Source: Deltaproteobacteria bacterium
Lineage (GTDB): Bacteria; Desulfobacterota; Binatia; Binatales; Binataceae
NCBI GenBank assembly: GCA_021831785.1
Contig: JAKBMB010000011.1
Location: 62,001 to 126,000, forward strand
Length of the DNA: 64,000 nucleotides
Reading direction: 5' to 3'
Of the stretch, positions 34,076-42,267 are shown one piece after another. The notes under the pieces were generated by a model. It was not told the origin of the DNA. It worked only from the letters and a program-made list of their open reading frames with translations, and did not search any database. Within the stretch, counting starts at the first letter, position 1. Each line of letters opens with the position of its first letter. The translations under genes were made by a program, and so were the position numbers.

Positions 34076-34079
34076 GCCG

Positions 34080-34574
34080 ATGAAAGTTAATGTGCCGGGT
34101 TTCGACCGTCCCATATTTCAACCCAGCGCGGCGGTGAAAGACGGCCCCTCGGTGAGGGCAGCGCGAGGGTTCGCCGGGCTATTCGGCAAAATGGTGGCCC
34201 ACGAGCTGCTAAAAGGGGCTAGCGACGAGAGCAACGGCCTGATGGGTATGGGCGACGGTCCGGCCTCGGAAATTTACGGCGCTTTTCTCGAAGACACCCT
34301 GGGCAAAGTGCTCGCTGAGTCGCCGGCGATGAAACCGTTGGTGAACCAGATTCGGCATGAGTTGCAAAGGCACGGCAACCCCGGCTCCGACGCCAGGCCG
34401 AACGCCGACCAACGACGGGCGCTTTCCGCCGCCCTAGATAGCCTTGGCTCGGGCTTAAGCGGCATTTCCGCGCTCTTTAACTTGCCGCACGACAGCCGCG
34501 GGCCGCTTTTGTTGCCGCCACCCCCGGGAGTCTATGCGCCAGCTTCTCATCTGCCGCCTCCTCCCGAAAGGTGA
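34080..34574 (+). CDS. flgJ: Rod-assembly protein FlgJ, N-terminal domain only
   Basis: 164 residues. ARGFAGLFGKMVAHELLKGA, then MGDGPASEIYGAFLEDTLGKVLAES, resembles the rod-binding N-terminal domain of FlgJ (FExxFLxxMLKxMR...ExxxxxxMLDxxLA). The muramidase domain of enterobacterial FlgJ is absent; the C-terminus is low-complexity proline-rich sequence. The lytic transglycosylase at 14195 probably supplies that activity. It follows flgI by four bases. Confidence 0.75.
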   Translation: MKVNVPGFDRPIFQPSAAVKDGPSVRAARGFAGLFGKMVAHELLKGASDESNGLMGMGDGPASEIYGAFLEDTLGKVLAESPAMKPLVNQIRHELQRHGNPGSDARPNADQRRALSAALDSLGSGLSGISALFNLPHDSRGPLLLPPPPGVYAPASHLPPPPER

Positions 34575-34618
34575 TTGCAGCGCACGAAAGTATGGCGAAG
34601 CCGCCTTTGCCGCCGGCG

Positions 34619-34648
34619 TTGAGAAAAAGTGAAGCTTTGATCGATATT
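34619..34648 (+). promoter_or_regulatory. Putative promoter of the flgM-flgK-flgL block
   Basis: TTGAGA (34619-34624), an 18-base spacer, then GATATT (34643-34648); a TATTAT overlaps the latter at 34645-34650. It lies in the 114-base gap between flgJ and flgM, the first real break in the run since flgF. It resembles a sigma-70 site; I see no good FliA-type GCCGATAA element. Confidence 0.35.
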
Positions 34649-34688
34649 ATTAGGTGAAAGCGGCGCTACATCGAGCAAAGAGACTGCC

Positions 34689-35003
34689 ATGTCAAACGTG
34701 ATAAACGGAGGAATACCGCCAAAGGTCTTGCCGCCAGGCGTAGCGGAGGCCGGCCGCGAGGTGGTGAACAGGGGATCTTCTCAACGGTCTACCGGCGCCC
34801 AGACGGACCAGCCTGCCGCTCTGAGCCAGTTCTCCGGCGAGGCTGAAACGCTGGTTTCGATGGTTAACCAGCTCAAAACGATGTCACCCCCGGTGAGGTC
34901 GAACCTGCTGGCCGGGCTAAAAAAGAGCATCGCCACGGGTAGCTACAGTCCGAACCCGGAAAAGGTCGCCGGTGCGGTGACCAAAGCGTTGGCAAATGGC
35001 TAA
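34689..35003 (+). CDS. flgM: FlgM-like anti-sigma-28 factor
   Basis: 104 residues. The first half is polar and probably disordered; the second half (SGEAETLVSMVNQLKTMSPP then VRSNLLAGLKKSIATGSYSPNPEKVAGAVTKAL) matches the FlgM C-terminus, with the IxxGxYxxdxxkVAxxxl pattern. FlgM binds FliA until the hook is complete and is then exported. The location just before the flgN/flgK/flgL genes is typical. Overlaps the next gene by eight bases. Confidence 0.8.
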   Translation: MSNVINGGIPPKVLPPGVAEAGREVVNRGSSQRSTGAQTDQPAALSQFSGEAETLVSMVNQLKTMSPPVRSNLLAGLKKSIATGSYSPNPEKVAGAVTKALANG

Positions 35004-35235
35004 TTTTCGGGCCTTGGCATCAGGTCTTGGCACCACCCAGGGGGCGCTTGTGGTAGCGGCCGAGATCGCTTCGCTGGCCGAGCGTCTAAAGGACGCTACC
35101 TATCGCGCCGACCAGGCAGGCGAACTGCTGGCTATCCGCGACGGCCTCGAACACGTGGGCTTGGTGCTCAGCCGGCTGCGCCATGGGGTAAAGCGGCGTA
35201 TTGCGGAGCTGGAGGGCGTGCTCGGGCAGCAGTAA
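34996..35235 (+). CDS. Small helical protein in the FlgN position
   Basis: 79 residues, predicted helical: GALVVAAEIASLAERLKDAT then YRADQAGELLAIRDGLEHVGL and VLSRLRHGVKRRIAELEGVL. FlgN chaperones FlgK and FlgL and is normally encoded between flgM and flgK, as this gene is, but FlgN has about 140 residues. A short FlgN-like chaperone is the best guess; the sequence alone does not prove it. Confidence 0.45.
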   Translation: MANFRALASGLGTTQGALVVAAEIASLAERLKDATYRADQAGELLAIRDGLEHVGLVLSRLRHGVKRRIAELEGVLGQQ

Positions 35236-35253
35236 AGGGGGGGGACATTTAGG

Positions 35254-36618
35254 ATGTCCGGCGATATAATCTCCATCGCGCAAACCGGCGTAGATGCCGC
35301 CCAAGAGGCGTTGGCAACGATCTCGTCGAACATCGCCAATGCTTCCGACGCGAATTACTCAACGGAATCCGTCAACCTTGCGCCGCTTGTTGGAGCCGCC
35401 GGCGCGAGCGACGGGGTCCAGGTCACCGGAATTCAAGCGGCTCGGCTTCCGTTTATCAATTCCCAGATCAACGAGGCGCAGTCGCAGGAATCGTACAACA
35501 CAAGCTATGCTCAGCTCGCGCAGATTGGGGAGAGCTTTCTCTCGGCGCAGTCGGGCCAAGACCTCGGCGCCACGATTCAGAACGTCTTCAACGCGTTCAC
35601 GAATCTCTCGGCCTCGCCTGAGGATATGAGCGTGCGCCAGTCGGTGCTCTCCGCGGCACAGAGCTTTGCGCAGCAGTCGCAGACCATCGATAACGGCCTG
35701 GCTCAGACGGAGAGCAACGCGCTTGCCGGATTGCCTTCGGTCATTGGCCAAGTCAATGACCTGGCCGGCCAGATGGCGCAGCTCAATACCCGGATTCAAT
35801 CCGCCGAGGCCGCGGGCGGGCCGGCTTCATCCGGCGCGCCGGCGCTCGTGGACGAGCGCAACGCGACCGCTCTGCAATTGGCCAATTTGGTTGGGGCTAG
35901 CACTGACAGCAACGGGAACGTGACGATTGGCGGTATGCCGCTGGTTTCCGGGTCGCAGGCTTTTGCCCTCGAATTGAGCGTATCCGGCACCGGTGCGACG
36001 CTTCAAATAAAGCTTCCCCAAGGCGACCTTGCGCTGCAAAACAGCCAGGCCGGCGGCCAGGTGGGAGGCACTATTGCCGCGGTCTCGGCGATTTCCCAGG
36101 CCATGGCGCAAGTCAACGATCTGGTCGATGGCGTGGCCAACGCGATTAACCAGAAACAGCAAACCGGCTACGGGTTGGACGGCAGCACCGGAAACCCGCT
36201 GTTCGTCATTCCATCCGGCGGCGGTCCGATACAGGTCAGCTCGTCTTTGACGCTGGACCAGATCGCTGCGGCGCAGACCGCCGCGGGTGTTCCGGGAGAC
36301 GGGTCGAATGCCGCGGCGATCGCCGGTTTGCAAAACTCCAATGGGCTGGACGCCCAATTTCCCGACAGCACGGCGGCGCAAGCCTGGTCCCAGCTCAGCG
36401 CCACCTTCGGCGCGCAGGTGCAAAACGCCACGCAGCAGCAGTCTCAGGCGCAGGACCTGCTTCAATCGCTCCAGCAGCTTCAAAGCTCGGTCAGCGGCGT
36501 TTCGCTTAACCAGCAGTTGACGATGCTGCTTCAGTACCAGAACGCGCTGGAAGCATCCGGCAGGGCTATCTCCGTGGGGCTCAATCTGACCCAGTTTCTG
36601 CTCACGAATCTTCCGTGA
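35254..36618 (+). CDS. flgK: Flagellar hook-associated protein FlgK (HAP1)
   Basis: 454 residues. The N-terminus IISIAQTGVDAAQEALATIS then SNIANASDANYSTESVNLAP is the rod/hook-type signature with FlgK-like spacing, followed by TLGATIQNVFNAFTNLSASPED-like text (LGATIQNVFNAFTNLSASPE) and QVNDLAGQMAQLNTRIQSAE. The end GVSLNQQLTMLLQYQNALEA is the FlgK C-terminal helix. FlgK is the first hook-filament junction protein. It overlaps the longest possible flgL frame by four bases. Confidence 0.92.
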   Translation: MSGDIISIAQTGVDAAQEALATISSNIANASDANYSTESVNLAPLVGAAGASDGVQVTGIQAARLPFINSQINEAQSQESYNTSYAQLAQIGESFLSAQSGQDLGATIQNVFNAFTNLSASPEDMSVRQSVLSAAQSFAQQSQTIDNGLAQTESNALAGLPSVIGQVNDLAGQMAQLNTRIQSAEAAGGPASSGAPALVDERNATALQLANLVGASTDSNGNVTIGGMPLVSGSQAFALELSVSGTGATLQIKLPQGDLALQNSQAGGQVGGTIAAVSAISQAMAQVNDLVDGVANAINQKQQTGYGLDGSTGNPLFVIPSGGGPIQVSSSLTLDQIAAAQTAAGVPGDGSNAAAIAGLQNSNGLDAQFPDSTAAQAWSQLSATFGAQVQNATQQQSQAQDLLQSLQQLQSSVSGVSLNQQLTMLLQYQNALEASGRAISVGLNLTQFLLTNLP

Positions 36619-36635
36619 CGTTGCAGGAGGGCGCC

Positions 36636-37517
36636 ATGGGTTCCGATATTTTCTTCGCCAACTCGGTTGCGCAAGACCTTAACAACGTCTTCGACAATAT
36701 CCAGAACATCGAGCGCCAGATGGCGACGGGTGTGGCAGTTAACCAGCCCTCCGATAATCCGGCCGCATGGGGAGAGGCGCAAATTCTGGCGGTCGATCAA
36801 TCGGCGCTGTCCAATGACGGCACTTTGGCGGGCAACGCCTTGAACCGCTTGGAGGCCGCGGGCAGCGCGCTCCAACAAGCCTCGCAAGCCTTGGATCAGG
36901 CGATCTCGGTCGCCACCGAGGGCTCCAATGGTACGCTCTCGGCCACGGATACGAGCTCTTTGGCGACCACCGCTCAGGGTCTACTCGCTCAGATCGTCAA
37001 TGCCGCCAATTTTCAATATGACGGCGTATCCGAGTTTGCCGGCACGGCTTCCGGCACGCCGGCATACAACTCCTCGGGCGACTACCAGGGCAACAGCGGC
37101 AGCAACGCGGTTACGTTTTCCGACGGAACCAGCGTGACACTCGCCTTTGATGGTACACAAGCGTTCGGTGATGCTGCCTCGAATACCGGGGCTATGGGCG
37201 CGCTGAGCGCTTTGGTCGCCGCATTGAATAGCGGCTCGCCGAGCACGGTTGCCGGCACTTTGCCGCAGCTTCAAAGCGCTCTGACGTTATTGAGCAACTT
37301 CACGGCCGCGGTTGGCGGCTCGCAGCAACTCCTTCAGAGCGTTCAAACGCAGGCCAGCGCCACCAACACCCAGCTTCAAAGCAGCGAGAGCACGCTGGTG
37401 GATGCCAACCTGGCTGCCGATGCAACGGCCCTTTCTCTGGCGCAGTTGCAACAGGAGGCTTTGACGAGCCTGGCCTCGAGTATCGGTAAAAGCTCGCTGG
37501 TCAACGTCCTGGCGTAA
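36636..37517 (+). CDS. flgL: Flagellar hook-associated protein FlgL (HAP3)
   Basis: 293 residues from the ATG at 36636, which has a GCAGGAGG site eight bases before it. The N-terminal D0/D1 (LNNVFDNIQNIERQMATGVA then VNQPSDNPAAWGEAQIL) is the flagellin-like HAP3 pattern, the C-terminal (SSESTLVDANLAADATALSL then AQLQQEALTSLASSIGKSSLVNVL) the matching helix. FlgL joins FlgK to the filament. It is the last gene of the flagellar superoperon. Confidence 0.9.
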   Translation: MGSDIFFANSVAQDLNNVFDNIQNIERQMATGVAVNQPSDNPAAWGEAQILAVDQSALSNDGTLAGNALNRLEAAGSALQQASQALDQAISVATEGSNGTLSATDTSSLATTAQGLLAQIVNAANFQYDGVSEFAGTASGTPAYNSSGDYQGNSGSNAVTFSDGTSVTLAFDGTQAFGDAASNTGAMGALSALVAALNSGSPSTVAGTLPQLQSALTLLSNFTAAVGGSQQLLQSVQTQASATNTQLQSSESTLVDANLAADATALSLAQLQQEALTSLASSIGKSSLVNVLA

Positions 37518-38038
37518 TATCTCGAGGGGCGGACGCGCCTTGTATGTTGCGACGGCTGCAATAGCTTTCGCGACCTACTGAGGACTGCACCATACAGTGA
37601 CAGGCAAACTCTGAGCTTGGCCTTCTACCGTGGGACAGGCTTTAGCCTGTCATTTCAGGCTGGAAGCCTGAGCCATCCCCATCCTCATCTTCCGCCGCGC
37701 TGTCGAACAAGAAAATCGACGGTCTCGGGCGGAGGAAGGCCGGTAAGAGGGCGCGGGCCTTGCCCGCACAGCGAGCACGAGGTCACCACGACTGCGCGCC
37801 TTATCAATATTTTGCAGTCCTCAATAAGTTGCGCCCGGATTTCTCACCGCACGAGAAAAACGTCATCCTCTCGGTTCTGCGGCAGGGTTCGTTACCTCGA
37901 AATTCCCGCGTTGAGGAGCCAAAGGCTTGTCCTCGGTCCTTATGCTCGCGGCGGGAACCGGACGACAAGTCCTTATCTGGCGGAAAACGCAAGCGGCTGC
38001 CGAAAAGGATCGGAACGTCGAGCAGGGACGTAGGTCTA
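37518..38038. other. Intergenic gap with three short palindromes
   Basis: No gene is supported between flgL and the FTR1 gene on the opposite strand. Two adjacent hairpins share the same half-sites: ACAGGCT-tt-AGCCTGT (37635-37650) and CAGGCT-gga-AGCCTG (37656-37670). A third is GCGGGC-ctt-GCCCGC (37753-37767). These look like REP-type repeats and may terminate the two convergent transcripts, although no T-run follows. The rest of the gap shows nothing recognisable. Confidence 0.6.
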
Positions 38039-38857
38039 TTAGGCTTTAGAGGCGGGGGAGGCTACCACAGGCCACAGGCGCTGGATAAAGCCCGCGGCCA
38101 CCACTACCAGCAGCAGCGCCAACTGGGCACTGAGGCTCTGAACGGTTGGGAATAGGCCCAAAATTTTGATCGTCGGTATCTGCGCCACGAGCGTTGCGTG
38201 AAGTATCCCGGCCTCCTGTAAGCTCGCGATTCCCTGGCCGACGAACACCACGGCAAGAGCGCCCAATAGCGCCGACGTCACGCTGAAAAACCGACCGATC
38301 GGCAACCAGGACGCCGCCCGTTGCAAAACTATTGCGAGCACCACTAGGCCGAAGGCCGCCAGCACGATTCCACCCGTTACCGCCCGTCGCTCGCTTCCCT
38401 GGTCAGCCCCGGCCAGCAGGGCCTGAAAAAATACGATCGTTTCCGCTCCCTCACGCATCACCGCGGCAAACGCGGTCAGCGCAAGCGCTGCTGCCGGCGT
38501 GTAACTATGGGACGCATGTTCGACCCGCGACCTAACAAATGCCTTCCAGTTTCCGGCCTGTCCGCGAATCCCGAGCCACGAGCTTACGTACAGCAAAGTT
38601 GCCGCGCCGAGGAGTTGAAACACCCCCTCAAGGCCGTCGCTGGCATTGTCGCTGAGCAAATCGCCGAGTGACCATGCCAGGCATACGCTGGCCAAAACCG
38701 CCAGAGCCGCGCCCAGATAGATACTCCTTACTGCGCGCCGGTTTCTCAGTTGGCCGACCGCCGCGGTCAACGCGACCACGACCAACAAAGCCTCGAAGCC
38801 TTCGCGCAGAAGTATTCCGGTCGAATAGAGGAAGTAGGCAGCCGTCGTTGAAGTCAT
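38039..38857 (-). CDS. FTR1-family iron permease
   Basis: 272 residues from the ATG at 38857 (a GTG one codon earlier is possible). Seven hydrophobic segments. The two diagnostic REGxE motifs are present: ILLREGFEALLVVVALTA (about 16-33) and AAVMREGAETIVFFQALL (about 133-150). FTR1 proteins import iron across the inner membrane, in bacteria often with a periplasmic partner (P19, EfeO) and peroxidase; none is encoded next to it. A Fur-like site lies 28 bases upstream of the start, suggesting iron-repressed expression. Confidence 0.85.
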   Translation of the reverse strand: MTSTTAAYFLYSTGILLREGFEALLVVVALTAAVGQLRNRRAVRSIYLGAALAVLASVCLAWSLGDLLSDNASDGLEGVFQLLGAATLLYVSSWLGIRGQAGNWKAFVRSRVEHASHSYTPAAALALTAFAAVMREGAETIVFFQALLAGADQGSERRAVTGGIVLAAFGLVVLAIVLQRAASWLPIGRFFSVTSALLGALAVVFVGQGIASLQEAGILHATLVAQIPTIKILGLFPTVQSLSAQLALLLVVVAAGFIQRLWPVVASPASKA

Positions 38858-38884
38858 CACGTCAGAAGCTGATGCAGCGACTTT

Positions 38885-38903
38885 GAAAATGAGAGTGATT
38901 CTT
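38885..38903. promoter_or_regulatory. Putative Fur box upstream of the FTR1 permease
   Basis: GAAAATGAGAGTGATTCTT matches 13 of 19 positions of the classical Fur consensus (GATAATGATAATCATTATC). It lies in the promoter region of the FTR1 gene, on the side where a repressor would block transcription. The match is by eye and the site is untested. Confidence 0.5.
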
Positions 38904-39216
38904 AATATTGCTGATACCCATCTTGAAGCGCGCCGCGCGCCCTGTCAAGCCGAGAGCCGCCGCCGCTTGGACGGTTCTGCAGCGTGAGCTTCACGAGGCG
39001 CCCGTCACGTGCGGCACGAAAATAAGGCGATGGCCGCTCGCGCTGCCGGCGAGGCCGTTTTTCCAGCATAGCCGGCAAGCCGTGCACGGTCGTTGGCGTT
39101 TAGAGAAAGTCGCGTGGAACCGGCCTCATTAAACCCCGGGGAGCTGAATTTCCCGGCGCCTGAGCGTCAATAATTTTGCTAGCGCCGCGACCGTCAAGGA
39201 GCGCTAAAATAGCCGT

Positions 39217-39720
39217 ATGAATCTGGAGGGAAACCTGTTGGTCCGCCGCGTTGTGGCAGCGATAGCAATGAGGATTGTACGGCTAGCGAGAGTGATCGCG
39301 CTTTTGGCGATGGTCGTGCTTGCCGCGCCGAACTTGGCCCCGGCTTTCGATTTCTCCTCGTTGCTGGGCAGCAGCGATACGCCCCGGTTCAAGATAATTC
39401 ACGTCAACGACCTCGCGGGCCTGAGGGCGTCGCATCAGCAGAAAGTCGTCGTTCTCGACGCGAACTATCCGCCAGTTCGCAACGACGAAGGCGTGATACC
39501 CGGCGCGGTGATGCTGAGTTCCGAGAGCAGCTACGACGTGACCAAAGAGCTTCCGCACGACAAGAGCGCAAAGCTCGTCTTTTATTGCCATAATAAGGCT
39601 TGAACGTCCTCGCATACGGCCGCCCGGCGGGCGATCGAAGCAGGATACCAAGACGTGAGCGTGATGCCTGAGGGGATCGACGGTTGGAAGGCAGCCGGTC
39701 AACCTGTGGCCCGACCGTAG
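39217..39720 (+). CDS. Secreted rhodanese-like protein with in-frame UGA (probable selenocysteine at residue 129)
   Basis: The frame from ATG 39217 runs 128 codons, meets TGA at 39601-39603, and continues without frameshift to TAG at 39720 (168 codons). Upstream of the TGA: a signal peptide (cleavage near NLAPA), VVVLDANYPPVRNDEGVIPGAVML, and VFYCHNKA. Downstream: TSSHTAARRAIEAGYQDVSV then MPEGIDGWKAAGQPV. The two halves together make one complete rhodanese domain. In relatives the loop reads YCxxxxC-x2-S-x2-AA, and the second cysteine falls exactly at the TGA (C124-x4-U129). Selenocysteine-containing rhodanese-like proteins are known. A GC-rich stem-loop is possible 7-31 bases after the UGA. 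The alternative is a nonsense mutation in a pseudogene. A TAAAAT lies so close to 39217 that the ATG at 39268 could be the true start. Confidence 0.65.
39610..39634 (+). promoter_or_regulatory. Candidate bacterial SECIS-like stem-loop
   Basis: Downstream of the UGA at 39601-39603, TCGC (39610-39613) can pair with GCGA (39631-39634), and inside it CCGC (39620-39623) with GCGG (39627-39630) around loop CCG, leaving a six-base 5' bulge. An alternative three-pair stem GCC/GGC gives loop GCCC beginning with G. The loop lies 20 bases after the UGA, within the range expected for bacterial SECIS elements. No folding calculation was possible. Confidence 0.3.
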
Positions 39721-39856
39721 CGGTCCAGTTAATGTGGCATCAAGCGCCTGCTCGGGTGTTCTCGCGACTTGCTACGCTTGAGATCACTGGTCCGCGGGGG
39801 GCCGCTGGCCGAGGGGCGATTTGACTCAGAGTGCCCAGGGTGGTTATTGCTTGACG

Positions 39857-39997
39857 GTGAAGCGACCCGAGGAGCGAGTAAGTTGGGCTGCTAGCGAGCA
39901 ACTTGGGGTGGTAAGGTTGGAGTCGCCGGCTCGTATCGACGGCGCGGAAATCGATCGAGCCCGGGCGAAGCGGCGTATAGAGATGCTTGCCGAATGA
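39857..39997 (+). CDS. Possible short ORF overlapping the acyl-CoA dehydrogenase start
   Basis: A 46-codon frame from GTG 39857 ends in TGA at 39995-39997, sharing ATGA with the following gene. The product is charged ([17 protein letters not shown] at the start, [13 protein letters not shown] at the end) and matches nothing I know. The four-base overlap is the pattern of a real upstream gene, but there is no clear ribosome-binding site and the length is small. Confidence 0.2.
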   Translation: MKRPEERVSWAASEQLGVVRLESPARIDGAEIDRARAKRRIEMLAE

Positions 39998-40881
39998 CTA
40001 GCCAAGTTAACGTAATCGGCGTGATCGGCGCCGGTCATATGGGCGCTGGAATCGCCGAGGTCGCCGCTCAGGCGGGTCTCGAAGTCCTGCTGACTGACGT
40101 TGACCGCGATGCATGCGCGCGGGGGCTTAATCGAATTGCCTATAACGTGGATCGGGCGGTCTCGCGGGGCCGCCTCGGGTCCGAGGCGCGCGACGACCTG
40201 CTCGGCCGTATCAGGATCACGCTCGAGCCCAAGGACATGGCGCGGACCGCTCTCGTGATCGAAGCTGTGGTCGAGGACGAGAGCGTCAAGGCGCCGATTT
40301 TTCACGAGCTTAACCGGCTTTGCCCGCCGGAGGTGATTTTCGCCTCGAACACCTCGTCGATCTCGATCACGCGGATGGGCGCGCGCAGCGGCCGGGCGCA
40401 GCGCTTTATCGGCATCCATTTTATGAATCCGGCGCCGGTGATGAAGCTGGTCGAGATCGTGCGCGGCCTTGCGACTTCGGACGAAACCTACGCCGCGGCT
40501 CAAGCCCTGGTGCAGCGCCTGGGTAAGGTGGCGATAACGGCGCAGGATTGTCCCGGTTTTATCGTCAATCGCGTCTTGCTTCCGATGATCAACGAGGCCA
40601 TATTCGCGCTCTACGAAGGGATCGGCGGGGTGGTTGACATCGACACCGGGATGAAGCTCGGGACCAATCAGCCGATGGGTCCGCTTGAGTTAGCTGATCT
40701 GATCGGCCTCGACACATGCCTTGCGGTTATGGAGGTGCTCCATAAGGGGCTTGGCGACGACAAGTACCGCCCTTGTCCCCTGCTCAAAAAATATGTGGAT
40801 GCGGGCTATCTGGGGCGCAAGACCAGCCGTGGTTTCTACCGTTACGGCGAGCAGGGCAAGCCGGTTGCCCCTGGCATCTGA
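39994..40881 (+). CDS. 3-hydroxyacyl-CoA (3-hydroxybutyryl-CoA) dehydrogenase
   Basis: 295 residues, the length of single-domain-fused bacterial HBD enzymes. The NAD-binding fold starts [20 protein letters not shown] (about 9-28). [13 protein letters not shown] and [11 protein letters not shown] follow, then [19 protein letters not shown] with the catalytic histidine and glutamate, [18 protein letters not shown], and the C-terminal dimerisation part [22 protein letters not shown]...[14 protein letters not shown]. It oxidises 3-hydroxyacyl-CoA with NAD(P), in fatty-acid beta-oxidation or butyrate-type metabolism. No partner thiolase or hydratase is adjacent. Confidence 0.92.
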   Translation: MTSQVNVIGVIGAGHMGAGIAEVAAQAGLEVLLTDVDRDACARGLNRIAYNVDRAVSRGRLGSEARDDLLGRIRITLEPKDMARTALVIEAVVEDESVKAPIFHELNRLCPPEVIFASNTSSISITRMGARSGRAQRFIGIHFMNPAPVMKLVEIVRGLATSDETYAAAQALVQRLGKVAITAQDCPGFIVNRVLLPMINEAIFALYEGIGGVVDIDTGMKLGTNQPMGPLELADLIGLDTCLAVMEVLHKGLGDDKYRPCPLLKKYVDAGYLGRKTSRGFYRYGEQGKPVAPGI

Positions 40882-41037
40882 GCGAGCTCAACCCATGACG
40901 ACCTGGGTGCCCGTTCTTTGCCGGCGTGCGACAGGGCGTATTGGCGTCTGACCTTGTGCGTCAAGCGCAGCCAACAAGGTTTGGACTGCGGCGCGCGATG
41001 ACCTCAAGCGCGGTTTACGCAAAAAGGAGGAACGTCT

Positions 41038-41271
41038 ATGGCGATGAAAGCGTACATTTTGATCGACACCTCCCCGGGCAAAGCTAAGGAGGTGTCGCAA
41101 AAGCTAAGGGCAGTGCCCGGAGTGAGCTCCGCACACGCGGTCACCGGACCTTACGACATTATCGCCGTGGCTGAGGCGGCCGACGTGTCGTCGCTGGGCG
41201 AATTGGTGGTACATAAAATCCAGAGTATCGTTGGGGTTACCCGAAGCCTAACTTCGATTATCGCCGATTAG
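41038..41271 (+). CDS. Stand-alone Lrp/AsnC ligand-binding (RAM) domain protein
   Basis: 77 residues with a strong AAAGGAGG site before ATG 41038. The sequence AYILIDTSPGKAKEVSQKLR, then AVPGVSSAHAVTGPYDIIAV and LVVHKIQSIVGVTRSLTSIIA, is the alpha/beta RAM domain that binds amino acids in Lrp/AsnC regulators. The DNA-binding helix-turn-helix is absent. Such single-domain proteins form oligomers and may sense metabolites or modulate full-length Lrp. No neighbour reveals the target. Confidence 0.85.
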   Translation: MAMKAYILIDTSPGKAKEVSQKLRAVPGVSSAHAVTGPYDIIAVAEAADVSSLGELVVHKIQSIVGVTRSLTSIIAD

Positions 41272-41514
41272 GCGAAAGACCGCGGTCAAGGGGGCATAGA
41301 TGATACTTGACAATCACCGCGGGATTGGGCTCCGGTAGGTTAACAGAGAGCTGCGCGAGAGACCGGACTTGGTACGGCCATCAAGAGTGCATCAGCGCGA
41401 AGCAGGGCGTTCCACGGCGCGCTTTAGGACCGGGCAAGCACTTTTATCCTCAAGCTCGCCGACCTGCTGGACTGCGAGAATCAAAAAGAAGCCGGAAGCA
41501 AGGAGGGTAGCTCG

Positions 41515-42045
41515 ATGGCCGAATTGCCTGTGATCGAGCGGTTGCGTAAAGAAGCCGAGACTATCCGCCGCGAATTAACGATCGATTTACCGCGCGAGTT
41601 GGAGCGCGCGCGAGCCCATGGCGACCTTTCGGAAAACGCCGAATACGCCATGGCCAAACAGCGCCAGGAGTTCTTGCGCGCGCGGTTGTCCAACGTTGAG
41701 GTGCGAATCGCCGAGTTGTCGCGGATTAACGCCGACTCGGTGCCCCGCGACAGCGTGGGCCTGGGCAGCAAAGTGTGGCTTGAAGACCTGGACGATGGCA
41801 AAAAAGTCGAATTCGAGATCGTCGTGCCCGAGGAAGTCGACGCCGGGCTCAACCGAATCTCGCTTTCTTCTCCGCTGGGCAAGGCTCTGTTGGCCAAAGG
41901 CGCAGGGGATGAAATCGAGGTACACACGCCGAAGGGGAAGCGCGCCTATCTGATTCGCAAACTGGTAACGATTCACGACCAGATGGCCGGGGATGGGAGA
42001 CCGCGCGACGCCAACTCCCTCGATAAACCCGGCTCCGGCAGCTAG
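41515..42045 (+). CDS. greA: Transcription elongation factor GreA
   Basis: 176 residues. The N-terminal coiled coil carries the acidic-tip motif RAHGDLSENAEYAMAKQRQ (about 38-56), which stimulates RNA cleavage by backtracked RNA polymerase. The C-terminal FKBP-like domain follows: GLGSKVWLEDLDDGKKVEFE, LSSPLGKALLAKGAGDEIEV and VHTPKGKRAYLIRKLV. The last ~20 residues are an extra polar tail. The 240 bases before it hold nothing I can name. Confidence 0.92.
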   Translation: MAELPVIERLRKEAETIRRELTIDLPRELERARAHGDLSENAEYAMAKQRQEFLRARLSNVEVRIAELSRINADSVPRDSVGLGSKVWLEDLDDGKKVEFEIVVPEEVDAGLNRISLSSPLGKALLAKGAGDEIEVHTPKGKRAYLIRKLVTIHDQMAGDGRPRDANSLDKPGSGS

Positions 42046-42267
42046 ACACAAGTCGCGGGTCATCGCCGGCGCCGGCTCAGGCGGCTTGAAGCGCCGGCCC
42101 TCAAGCGCCCGCAAAATTAGCGGCCAACGGCCTTAAGGGCTTAAGCCTGGCGCGATGAGAGGCGGATGTTGGGACGGCGAGCGCGAAGCTACTCGTCTTG
42201 GCCAGGCGGCGCCGCGGTGCCTTTATGGGCATTGCTCGGTGACTCTTGCGCGGTGCCGAGCGCGCGC

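Noticed and set aside
38861-39216. Divergent promoter or small gene between the FTR1 permease and the rhodanese
   Set aside because: Apart from the Fur-like site and a TAAAAT at 39205-39210 without a matching -35, nothing is supported.
39601-39603. TGA in the rhodanese gene taken as a frameshifted pseudogene
   Set aside because: The downstream part continues in the same frame to a proper TAG and the domain is complete, so no frameshift is needed. A plain nonsense mutation cannot be excluded.
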